Under the pieces are notes generated by a model, which saw only the letters and a program-made list of their open reading frames with translations, searched no databases and was not told where the DNA came from. From positions 1 to 6,599 of the forward strand of contig USFH01000121.1 in assembly GCA_900553925.1 (NCBI GenBank): a stretch of DNA of 6,599 nucleotides, read 5' to 3'. The stretch is from an uncultured Clostridium sp. (lineage in GTDB: Bacteria > Bacillota > Clostridia > Lachnospirales > Lachnospiraceae). This document shows positions 1 through 6,583 of this stretch, piece by piece (position 1 is the stretch's first letter; every line of letters begins with the position of its first letter). The position numbers were made by a program, and so were the translations under genes.

Positions 1-2225
1 CGGTGTATACAGATGATATCACGGGTCCTGCGCTTGTCGTGAAGCTTCTACGCAGTCCGCATGCCAATGCGATTGTGGAAGAAATCCATACAGAAATTGC
101 AAAGAAAATTCCGGGCGTGGTGGATATCTATACATGGGAGGATGTGCCGAAAACAAGGTTTGCAATCGCAGGTCAGACTTATCCGGAGCCATCTCCGTAT
201 GACCGGTTGATTATCGACCGGCACGTGCGGTTTGTGGGAGATGTTGTCGCAATCATTGCAGCAGAGGATGAAAAAGCGGCATGCAAAGCGATGAAGCTTG
301 TGAAAGTGAAATACAATGTGTTAGAGCCGGTGCTTGATTTCCACAAAGCGAAGGATAATCCGGTGCTTGTGCATCCGGAGGATGACTGGTATCCGCCGGT
401 TGATGTGGGCGGTGATGCAAAACGGAATGTGATCGCACATGAATTAAGCGGAGATGGCGATGTCGATGCCGTGATTTCGGACTGTGAGGTATCATTTTCC
501 CATGCTTATCATATGCGTGCGTTCAACCAGGCAATGATGGAAACATTTCGCACATATACATGTCTTGACCGGTATGGAAGACTGCATGTGATTTCTTCGA
601 CACAGATTGTTTTCCATGTGCGCCGGATTTTATCGAGAGCGCTTGGAATCCCGAAAAGCAAAATCCGCGTGGAAAAACCGCGGATCGGTGGTGGATTTGG
701 CGCGAAGCAGACTGCAGTCAGCGAAGTGTATCCGGCGTTTGTGACGATGCAGACGGGGCGTCCGGCGAAACTCATCTTCACAAGGTACGAAAGCCAGATC
801 GCAGGTTCGCCGCGGCATGAGATGGAAGTCACTGTCCGGTTGGGTGCAGACCGGGACGGACATATCCGCGGACTTGATCTGTACACACTTTCCAATACAG
901 GTGCATATGGGGAACATGGACCGACGACGGTCGGACTTAGCGGACACAAGTCAATTCCGCTTTATACAGGAGGACTTGAGGCGTTCCGGTTTGGTTACGA
1001 TGTCGTCTATACAAATACAATGGCGGCGGGCGCTTATCGCGGCTATGGCGCAACCCAGGGAATCTTTGCTCTGGAGTCCTCGGTCAATGAGCTTGCGGAG
1101 TCGCTTGGCATCGACCCGACGCAGATTCGGGAGAAAAACATGCTCCGGGAGGGCATGAAGATGCCGGCGTATTATGGAGAGACTGCAAATGCCTGCGCGC
1201 TTGACCGCTGTATGGCAAGATGCCGTGAGCTTTTTGGCTGGGAAGAGAAATATCCGGTCCGGGAGATGGGCGATGGAAAAGTGCGGACCGCTGGTGTTGC
1301 GATGGCGATGCAGGGTTCCTGTATATCCAACGTCGATGTCGGTTCTGCAACTGTGAAGCTGGCAGATGATGGAACGTTTAACCTGATTATCGGTGCGGCA
1401 GATATGGGAACCGGCTGTGATACGATTCTGGCACAGATGGTGGCTGAGTGTATGGACTGCTCTGTGGATGACGTGGCAGTATTTGGCGCAGATACGGACG
1501 CATCTCCGTATGATTCCGGTTCTTATGCATCTTCGACTACCTATGTAACAGGAAAAGCAGTAGAGCTTGCCTGCGAGGAGCTGAAGAAAAAACTGTGTGC
1601 GATTGCGGCGGGAATGCTTGGATGTGAGCCGGAAGAAACGGTATTTGAAGATGGGTGTGTGCGGAAGATTAACACAGACGAGCGTGTTACACTGGCGCAG
1701 ATCAGTGTGAAGGATCAGGTGGCAAATGATATTGCAGCGGTTGCGACTGCATCGCATTCTTCACCGGTTTCTCCACCGCCATATATGGTTGGTATGGTGG
1801 AAATTGAGCTTGACCGCTATACAGGGGAGGTAAAAATCCTCGATTATGTGGCAGTTGTGGATTGTGGAATCGCAATCAACCCAGCACTTGCACGTATCCA
1901 GGCAGAGGGTGGGATCGTGCAGGGAATCGGTCATACGTTGTTTGAGAATATCACATATGATGAAACCGGAAAACCGGTTGAGTCCAATTTTATGCAATAT
2001 AAAATCCCAACGCGGCTGGACATGGGACACCTACAGGTTGAGTTTGAGAATAGCTACGAGCCGACAGGTCCATTTGGCGCAAAATCCATCGGAGAAATCG
2101 TGATCAACACACCGGCACCGGCGATTGCTCATGCAATTTACCGGGCGACAGGTGTATGGCACAGAGAACTTCCGATCACACCGGAGAAGATATTGATGTC
2201 GATGCCGGAAGATGATTTTAGATAA
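1..2225 (+). CDS. xdhA: Xanthine dehydrogenase, molybdenum-binding subunit (5' end cut off)
   Basis: Large subunit of a molybdenum hydroxylase, expected to oxidise xanthine or a related purine at a molybdopterin centre in the cytoplasm, passing electrons to separate 2Fe-2S and FAD subunits. Reading starts at base 3; no start codon is in the window. The first residues (VYTDD) match the usual position about 15 residues into E. coli-type XdhA, so only a short N-terminus is missing from the 740 codons seen. Numbering from the first full codon: RSPH at 17-20, the molybdopterin motif GGGFGAKQ at 229-236, the active-site Arg motif AYRGYG at 344-349, and the KSIGE motif at 694-698 with the presumed catalytic Glu698. 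The Gln after GGGFGAK is as in E. coli XdhA (from memory), where bovine xanthine oxidase has Glu. The usual G-Q-G near 470 reads G-T-G. The purine permease gene follows after 29 bases, supporting a purine substrate. Another hydroxylase of this family (such as a nicotinate or other purine hydroxylase) cannot be excluded. Confidence 0.88.
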   Translation, partial: VYTDDITGPALVVKLLRSPHANAIVEEIHTEIAKKIPGVVDIYTWEDVPKTRFAIAGQTYPEPSPYDRLIIDRHVRFVGDVVAIIAAEDEKAACKAMKLVKVKYNVLEPVLDFHKAKDNPVLVHPEDDWYPPVDVGGDAKRNVIAHELSGDGDVDAVISDCEVSFSHAYHMRAFNQAMMETFRTYTCLDRYGRLHVISSTQIVFHVRRILSRALGIPKSKIRVEKPRIGGGFGAKQTAVSEVYPAFVTMQTGRPAKLIFTRYESQIAGSPRHEMEVTVRLGADRDGHIRGLDLYTLSNTGAYGEHGPTTVGLSGHKSIPLYTGGLEAFRFGYDVVYTNTMAAGAYRGYGATQGIFALESSVNELAESLGIDPTQIREKNMLREGMKMPAYYGETANACALDRCMARCRELFGWEEKYPVREMGDGKVRTAGVAMAMQGSCISNVDVGSATVKLADDGTFNLIIGAADMGTGCDTILAQMVAECMDCSVDDVAVFGADTDASPYDSGSYASSTTYVTGKAVELACEELKKKLCAIAAGMLGCEPEETVFEDGCVRKINTDERVTLAQISVKDQVANDIAAVATASHSSPVSPPPYMVGMVEIELDRYTGEVKILDYVAVVDCGIAINPALARIQAEGGIVQGIGHTLFENITYDETGKPVESNFMQYKIPTRLDMGHLQVEFENSYEPTGPFGAKSIGEIVINTPAPAIAHAIYRATGVWHRELPITPEKILMSMPEDDFR

Positions 2226-2240
2226 GCAAATACCAAAGAC

Positions 2241-2246
2241 AAGGAG
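2241..2246 (+). promoter_or_regulatory. Ribosome binding site of the purine permease gene
   Basis: AAGGAG lies 8 bases before the ATG at 2255 and after the stop codon of the dehydrogenase gene. It fixes the permease start. The short 29-base gap has no hairpin or promoter that I can see, which fits a shared transcript. Confidence 0.85.
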
Positions 2247-2254
2247 AAAAATAG

Positions 2255-3655
2255 ATGAAAAAGAGTTTTAAGTTATCGGATGCGGCATTTCAGATGGATG
2301 GAAAGATGCCGCTTGCGCAGGCAATTCCTCTTGGATTGCAGCATGTTTTGGCAATGTTTGTTGGAAACCTTACACCGCTTTTAATCATCACAGGTGCCTG
2401 TGGAATCGCAGGAGGAGAGTTTGCTGGGCTACAGCTTTCCTTGCTTCAGAATGCAATGCTTGTTGCAGGAATTGTGACATTGGTGCAGCTTTTTGCAATC
2501 GGTCCGGTCGGCGGACGTGTACCGATCATCATGGGTACATCATCCGGGTTTATTGGTGTATTTAACAGCGTTGCAGCAACGATGGGGGGCGGTGTATCCG
2601 CATATGGAGCAATCATGGGGGCATCAATTTTAGGCGGCTTTTTTGAGACGGTGCTTGGGTTCTTTTTAAAACCGCTCCGGAAGTTTTTCCCATCGGTTGT
2701 GACAGGTACAGTTGTTATGTCCATCGGTTTAAGCCTGATTTCTGTTGGAATCAATTCTTTTGGCGGTGGAAACAAGGCGGAAGATTTTGGCTCGATGGAG
2801 AATCTGCTGCTGGCACTCTTTGTGCTGATTGTGATATTGATCTTCAAGCATTGCACAAAAGGATTTTTGAGTTCCTCCTCGATTTTATTAGGTATTATTG
2901 CTGGATATATTGCTGCAATTGTTATGGGATTTGTGCTTCCAACGACCGGGGTAACTGCCGATGGCGTCGAGTATACAAAAGCGTGGGTGCTGAACTGGGA
3001 TAAGGTAGCAGATGCTGCATGGTTTGCTATCCCGAAGATCATGCCGGTCAAGCCGGTATTTGATATGCGTGCAATTCTGCCGGTTATGATCATGTTTATT
3101 GTTACAGCGGTTGAAACAGTTGGAGATATCTCCGGTGTTATGGAAGGCGGTCTGGGACGGGAAGCAACCGATAAGGAGCTGTCCGGTGGTGTTATGTGTG
3201 ATGGACTTGGATCTTCGCTTGCTGCCTGTTTTGGTGTCCTGCCGAATACGTCTTTCAGCCAGAATGTCGGACTTGTTGCCATGACAAAGGTTGTGAATCG
3301 GTATGCGCTTGCAACGGGAGCTGTGTTCCTGATTCTCTGTGGACTCTGTCCGAAGCTTGCGGCGCTTATTTCTATCATGCCGCAGTCAGTACTCGGTGGT
3401 GCCGCAGTTATGATGTTTTCTTCGATTGTATTCAGTGGAATCCAGCTGATCACGAAGAATCCGATGAATTCGCGTAATCTCTCCATTGTCTCTGTAGCAC
3501 TCGGTGTTGGCTATGGTATGGGAGCAAATCCGGATATCCTTGTCCATGCACCGAAGCTTGTACAGCTTGTGTTTGGCGGCTCTGGAATCGTGCCTGCTGC
3601 GATTGTGGCAATCCTGTTGAATATTGTACTTCCAAAAGAGAAAGAAGAGCAGTAA
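2255..3655 (+). CDS. NCS2-family purine (xanthine/uric acid type) permease
   Basis: Inner-membrane importer of the nucleobase:cation symporter-2 (nucleobase-ascorbate transporter) family, 466 residues, a normal full length. Very hydrophobic throughout, consistent with the family's 14 membrane spans, with a short charged N-terminus and a KEKEEQ tail. Family landmarks are present: the QH pair at 29-30 in the first span (GLQHVLAMF), Glu287 and Asp291 in VETVGD of the eighth span, Asp316 in CDGLGS of the ninth, and the family signature QNVGLVAMTK at 336-345. A signature starting with Gln-Asn rather than Glu-Asn is typical of the xanthine/urate clade (XanQ, PbuX) and unlike uracil permeases (UraA). 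It follows a xanthine dehydrogenase gene by 29 bases, so import of xanthine, uric acid or a close purine is the likely role, with the two genes co-transcribed. The exact substrate is inferred. ATG at 2255 is supported by a good ribosome binding site. Confidence 0.93.
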   Translation: MKKSFKLSDAAFQMDGKMPLAQAIPLGLQHVLAMFVGNLTPLLIITGACGIAGGEFAGLQLSLLQNAMLVAGIVTLVQLFAIGPVGGRVPIIMGTSSGFIGVFNSVAATMGGGVSAYGAIMGASILGGFFETVLGFFLKPLRKFFPSVVTGTVVMSIGLSLISVGINSFGGGNKAEDFGSMENLLLALFVLIVILIFKHCTKGFLSSSSILLGIIAGYIAAIVMGFVLPTTGVTADGVEYTKAWVLNWDKVADAAWFAIPKIMPVKPVFDMRAILPVMIMFIVTAVETVGDISGVMEGGLGREATDKELSGGVMCDGLGSSLAACFGVLPNTSFSQNVGLVAMTKVVNRYALATGAVFLILCGLCPKLAALISIMPQSVLGGAAVMMFSSIVFSGIQLITKNPMNSRNLSIVSVALGVGYGMGANPDILVHAPKLVQLVFGGSGIVPAAIVAILLNIVLPKEKEEQ

Positions 3656-3726
3656 AGTATCTGGCTGCGGTGGGAAGTGTATTTCGGGGATAGAATGCAA
3701 GGGGGGAAACAGTAATATTACAAATG

Positions 3727-3732
3727 AGGAGG
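3727..3732 (+). promoter_or_regulatory. Ribosome binding site that decides the start of the secreted protein
   Basis: A perfect AGGAGG ends 6 bases before the ATG at 3739. An in-frame ATG at 3724 would add five residues (MRRRG), but the AGGAGG lies inside those codons and nothing similar precedes 3724. Start 3739 also gives a classical signal peptide beginning MKNKTKKR. Confidence 0.85.
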
Positions 3733-3738
3733 CGAGGT

Positions 3739-3837
3739 ATGAAGAACAAAACAAAGAAAAGGCTTTACGGGGTTATTTCGTTATTGGTGTGCATGCTGAT
3801 GGTTGTTATGAACATACACATCGTGCAGGTGCATGCG
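3739..3837 (+). other. Signal peptide region of the secreted protein
   Basis: The first 33 residues have a basic start (MKNKTKKR), a hydrophobic core (about residues 11-29) and a V-H-A signal peptidase I site, giving likely cleavage between Ala33 and Ala34. There is no lipobox cysteine at the cleavage site (the only Cys in the core, at 18, lacks the right context), so release by Sec export rather than lipid anchoring is inferred. Confidence 0.85.
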
Positions 3838-6198
3838 GCAGAGAAAAGCTATCAATACTGCCAGACCAAAACGGAAAAAGGTGTTACATTCAAGGTGGAA
3901 TGGGATGAACCGAAATTAGGGGAAGAAACGGTATTTCACTTGTCGGCGACAGGAGGAAATGCGTCAAATAAGTATTTTATGACATCACCAAACTATTCGA
4001 ATCCCGGAAGCACAGAACGAGAAATGCTTGTGGATCCAACCTATAGTGAATGGAAAAACTATACAAAAGAGTGCAGTACCTATGATTTGAAGTTCAAAAT
4101 GACCGCGTCGGGAACATATTATTTCCGGTTTTACGTGATGAATATGTCTTCTCCGGTTGTAAACTTTTTTATAGATGTGAAGATATCCGTCTCTGACGCG
4201 GATCATCCAAGCGTCGATTCCATTGTGGAATCCGCCGTTGCGCAGTGCAACAGGAAAACAACCGGTTCTGATTATGACCGGGCATTGTGGCTGCATGACT
4301 GGCTGAATGCGAAATTGGAGTACGACAAAACACTTGCGTGGTGTTCCGCAGAAGGTGCTCTGACGAGAGGATTAGGAACCTGTGAGAGCTATCAGCGGGC
4401 GTATGCGAAGCTTCTGACGGCTGCGGGTATTCCGAACGAACGAATCGAAGATAGGGCAGATAATCATACATGGAATGCCGTGAAGTTAGACGGCGAGTGG
4501 TATCAGGTCGATTGCACGTGGGATGATACATCGGCGCATTGGTATGATTTTGACCAGAGATATATGTATTTCGGCCTGACCGATGAACTGATGGCGATTG
4601 CGCATGAACATCATGCAGATCTGTATACGACATCCGGGTACCAGACGCGTTCGACAAGTCTTGCGAATAATTACCTTGTAAGAAATGGAGATGCGGCAAG
4701 GTGGGCAAAAGCGTACCGGGCGCGGATACAGGCAAAGCTTGATGCGCGTGAGACGACATTTACAATTGCGGCAGATAACAGCAGTTATCCGCCAAGCTAT
4801 TCCGGAATACTGAATGGTATAACTGCCTATGCGATCAATCAGATGGATTGGTCATACGGCAATCTCGATGTGAGTCTGCAGGCAGCAGGAAGTGCGACAC
4901 AGTTCACATTTCAGGTTTCTTATGCGGAAGAACATACGGAGCATAGATGGGATGCGGGAACTGTGACAAAAGCAGCAACCTGTACACAGAAGGGGATTCG
5001 GACTTATAGATGTACAGCGGCTGGCTGTAAGCAGACAAGGACAGAGGAGCTTCCGGCACTCGGACATAGCATGATCAGAGTTGTATCCGAACGGGTTGCA
5101 CCGACGAATCAGAATGATGGCAGGGAACGGGTAATCGGCTGTTCCAGATGTGATTATACAGAAGGCGGTGCTGCAATCTCGAAGCTTGCGTCTGTTGCGT
5201 ACAGTACGCATGTGCAGTCGATTGGCTGGCAGGACGTGCGATATAATGGAACGATGGCAGGCACATCGGGGATGGCGAAGCGCCTTGAGGCGATTCGGAT
5301 CAATATTCAGAACGATTCCAATCTTGGGATTCAGTATACGACGCACTGTCAGACCTATGGCTGGCTTCCTTGGTCCTACAATGGAGAGACGAATGGAACG
5401 AGCGGAGAAAGCAAACGGTTAGAGGCGATTAAGATTCAGCTTACCGGTGCTGATGCCGGTAAATATGACGTATATTACCGGGTGCATGCACAGTCATTTG
5501 GCTGGCTTGGATGGGCGAAAAATGGCGAACCATCCGGTACAGCTGGACTGGCGAAACGTCTCGAGGGAATCCAGATTGTTGTCCTGCCTGCAGGCAGTGC
5601 AGCCCCATCTGTGAATTATGCAGGCGTGAATGCATCCGGCTCTGCGTATCGTACAAGAGCGTATGTAAATGGAACATCGTCAAACAGTATTGCGATTCCG
5701 GGGTACAACAATCAGCCGAATGTCATGTACAAGACACATGTGCAGTCATTTGGATGGCAGAATTGGAAGCTGAACGGAGATTGCTCCGGGACATTCGGCA
5801 AGAGTAAACGGCTGGAAGGAATCAATATCAAGCTGTCAAACTGTGGTTATTCCGGTAGTGTGCAGTACAGAACGCACATCCAGAGCTATGGATGGGAGAA
5901 CGGCTGGAAACAGGATGGTGCGATGTCAGGAACTTCCGGTCAGGCAAAACGTTTAGAGGCAATCCAGATCCGGCTTACCGGTGAGATGGCACAGCATTAT
6001 GATATCTATTACCGGGTGCATGCGCAGCATTTTGGATGGCTTGGCTGGGCGAAGAACGGAGAGTCTTCCGGAACCGCGGGATATGCTTACCGGTTGGAAG
6101 GAATCCAGATCCTTCTGGTGCCGAAAGGGGCAGCAGCACCGGCATCGAATTATGGTGGGATGATACAGAATAATCCGAGTACGTTTATAGCACGATAA
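3739..6198 (+). CDS. Secreted transglutaminase-like protein with six ChW repeats
   Basis: Predicted extracellular protein of 819 residues (start at 3739). Domains in order: signal peptide 1-33; a beta-rich, possibly Ig-like region about 35-155; a transglutaminase-like core about 175-265 with the triad Cys215 (GTCESYQ), His243 (NHTWNAV) and Asp258 (YQVDCTW); an uncharacterised stretch to about 395; a Cys-pair module about 402-474 with Cys415, Cys425, Cys430, a PALGH motif at 439-443 and Cys468/Cys471; then six ChW repeats at about 485-524, 529-568, 577-616, 661-699, 707-746 and 755-794. Each repeat carries H-x-Q-x-x-G-W, an N/D-G, G-T-x-G and R-L-E-x-I. There is no LPXTG motif, S-layer domain or C-terminal membrane span, so attachment, if any, would be through the ChW repeats. 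Bacterial proteins of this superfamily can be peptidases, cross-linkers or amidases; the intact triad suggests catalysis but not which kind. The substrate is unknown. No link to the purine genes is visible. Confidence 0.93.
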   Translation: MKNKTKKRLYGVISLLVCMLMVVMNIHIVQVHAAEKSYQYCQTKTEKGVTFKVEWDEPKLGEETVFHLSATGGNASNKYFMTSPNYSNPGSTEREMLVDPTYSEWKNYTKECSTYDLKFKMTASGTYYFRFYVMNMSSPVVNFFIDVKISVSDADHPSVDSIVESAVAQCNRKTTGSDYDRALWLHDWLNAKLEYDKTLAWCSAEGALTRGLGTCESYQRAYAKLLTAAGIPNERIEDRADNHTWNAVKLDGEWYQVDCTWDDTSAHWYDFDQRYMYFGLTDELMAIAHEHHADLYTTSGYQTRSTSLANNYLVRNGDAARWAKAYRARIQAKLDARETTFTIAADNSSYPPSYSGILNGITAYAINQMDWSYGNLDVSLQAAGSATQFTFQVSYAEEHTEHRWDAGTVTKAATCTQKGIRTYRCTAAGCKQTRTEELPALGHSMIRVVSERVAPTNQNDGRERVIGCSRCDYTEGGAAISKLASVAYSTHVQSIGWQDVRYNGTMAGTSGMAKRLEAIRINIQNDSNLGIQYTTHCQTYGWLPWSYNGETNGTSGESKRLEAIKIQLTGADAGKYDVYYRVHAQSFGWLGWAKNGEPSGTAGLAKRLEGIQIVVLPAGSAAPSVNYAGVNASGSAYRTRAYVNGTSSNSIAIPGYNNQPNVMYKTHVQSFGWQNWKLNGDCSGTFGKSKRLEGINIKLSNCGYSGSVQYRTHIQSYGWENGWKQDGAMSGTSGQAKRLEAIQIRLTGEMAQHYDIYYRVHAQHFGWLGWAKNGESSGTAGYAYRLEGIQILLVPKGAAAPASNYGGMIQNNPSTFIAR
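5191..5586 (+). repeat. First ChW cassette: repeats 1-3 of the secreted protein
   Basis: Three tandem ChW repeats start near 5191, 5323 and 5467, each about 40 codons with short spacers. Repeat 1 has Val where the others have the second aromatic (GWQDV instead of GW-x-x-W). Repeat 3 is followed by an Ala/Pro-rich linker (LPAGSAAP, then NYAGV) and about 45 residues of Ser/Asn/Gly-rich sequence before repeat 4. ChW repeats are known from Clostridium surface and secreted proteins and are thought to mediate binding, but their ligand is not settled. Confidence 0.85.
5719..6120 (+). repeat. Second ChW cassette: repeats 4-6, a copy of repeats 1-3
   Basis: Repeats start near 5719, 5857 and 6001. Repeat 6 matches repeat 3 at 32 of 37 core residues, far closer than neighbouring repeats match each other, while repeat 4 matches repeat 1 at 21 of 37. 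Repeats 3 and 6 both begin YD[VI]YYRVHAQ and both end in an Ala-Ala-Pro linker followed by NY-x-G. The order A-B-C, A-B-C therefore points to duplication of a three-repeat block. Repeat 5 has one extra residue (GWENGW) between its two Trp positions. Confidence 0.8.
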
Positions 6199-6205
6199 CA
6201 GAGAT

Positions 6206-6241
6206 AAAAATAAGCAAGAGTTCAAACTCTTGCTTATTTTT
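6206..6241. terminator. Bidirectional intrinsic terminator
   Basis: A perfect inverted repeat with 17-base arms (aaaaataagcaagagtt and its complement) separated by only CA, so in practice a stem of about 15 bp with a small loop. The arms end in runs of A and T, giving a U-tract whichever strand is transcribed. It lies 7 bases after the stop codon of the secreted-protein gene on one side and 6 bases past the 3' end of tRNA-Leu on the other, so it serves both convergent transcripts. Confidence 0.9.
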
Positions 6242-6247
6242 GTGGAA

Positions 6248-6329
6248 TGCGGGTGACAGGACTTGAACCTGCACGGGGTTGCCCACTAGAACCTAAATCT
6301 AGCGCGTCTGCCAATTCCGCCACACCCGC
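6248..6329 (-). tRNA. tRNA-Leu (anticodon UAG)
   Basis: 82 bases on the minus strand. Acceptor arm GCGGGTG pairs with CACCCGC, with discriminator A. The anticodon stem CTAGA/TCTAG encloses loop TTTAGGT, giving anticodon UAG at 6293-6295, which reads CUA and other CUN leucine codons. A long variable arm (GGG-CAA-CCC) confirms a class II tRNA. The T-loop is TTCAAGT. The 3' CCA is not encoded (TTC follows the discriminator), so it must be added by the CCA-adding enzyme. It is the last gene of the visible cluster and is followed by the bidirectional terminator. Confidence 0.97.
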
Positions 6330-6346
6330 ATATATAATATATGAAT

Positions 6347-6375
6347 AAAAAATTAGCAGATGAATCCATCTGCCA
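6347..6375 (-). terminator. Terminator-like hairpin between tRNA-Lys and tRNA-Leu
   Basis: Read on the minus strand, GCAGATG pairs with CATCTGC around the 4-base loop GATT, extendable by one G-U and one U-A pair, and is followed after two or three bases by six T. It starts 6 bases past tRNA-Lys and ends 17 bases before tRNA-Leu. This has the form of an intrinsic terminator, though the stem is short and it may only reduce read-through or mark a processing site. On the plus strand no T-run follows it. Confidence 0.6.
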
Positions 6376-6380
6376 AAGAG

Positions 6381-6453
6381 TGAGCCATGGGGGATTCGAA
6401 CCCCCGACAACTTGATTAAAAGTCAAGTGCTCTACCGACTGAGCTAATGGCCC
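6381..6453 (-). tRNA. tRNA-Lys (anticodon UUU)
   Basis: 73 bases on the minus strand. Acceptor GGGCCAT pairs with ATGGCTC (one G-U), discriminator A. Anticodon stem CTTGA/TCAAG encloses loop CTTTTAA, giving UUU at 6418-6420. D-arm AGCTCAGTCGGTAGAGC and T-loop TTCGAAT are canonical. CCA is not encoded. A 14-base A/T spacer separates it from tRNA-Gln, consistent with co-transcription. Confidence 0.98.
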
Positions 6454-6467
6454 ATAAAATAAAAAAG

Positions 6468-6539
6468 CTGGGCTAGTTGGATTCGAACCAACGAATGCAG
6501 GAGTCAAAGTCCTGTGCCTTACCGCTTGGCGATAGCCCA
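6468..6539 (-). tRNA. tRNA-Gln (anticodon UUG)
   Basis: 72 bases on the minus strand. Acceptor TGGGCTA pairs with TAGCCCA, including the U1-A72 pair typical of bacterial tRNA-Gln, with discriminator G. Anticodon stem CAGGA/TCCTG encloses loop CTTTGAC, giving UUG at 6505-6507. T-loop TTCGAAT is canonical. CCA is not encoded; the spacer begins CTTTTTT directly after the discriminator. Confidence 0.98.
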
Positions 6540-6583
6540 TTAAAAACCTGCTCTTGCAAAGCCTGCAAACTAAAAAAGAAGAG

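Noticed and set aside
951..1757. Open frame of 268 codons on the minus strand within the dehydrogenase gene
   Set aside because: The translation is rich in Arg, His and Cys with no domain, and lies opposite a conserved enzyme gene; a shadow frame.
2446..3486. Long open frame of 346 codons on the minus strand, opposite the permease gene
   Set aside because: It lies wholly within a clear NCS2 permease gene, its translation is Pro/Thr/Ile-rich with no recognisable domain, and it has no ribosome binding site context. It reflects the codon usage of the real gene.
3724..3738. Upstream in-frame ATG giving a five-residue longer secreted protein
   Set aside because: The AGGAGG ribosome binding site lies within those codons and is properly spaced for the ATG at 3739; no such site precedes 3724.
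5191..6120. CRISPR-like or other DNA repeat array
   Set aside because: The repeats are protein-level, in frame, about 120 bases long and diverged in sequence; there are no short identical repeats with unique spacers.
6286..6540. Minus-strand open frame of 84 codons across the tRNA genes
   Set aside because: It is translated through three tRNA genes and contains the GPLAQSVEH and VVGGSNPP strings that are well-known false proteins made from tRNA sequence.
6541..6583. Possible terminator or promoter between tRNA-Gln and the upstream tRNA on the minus strand
   Set aside because: Only a weak 5-bp pairing (TTGCA/TGCAA) is present and the T-run comes before it rather than after, so it does not form a normal terminator; no -35/-10 pair is convincing.
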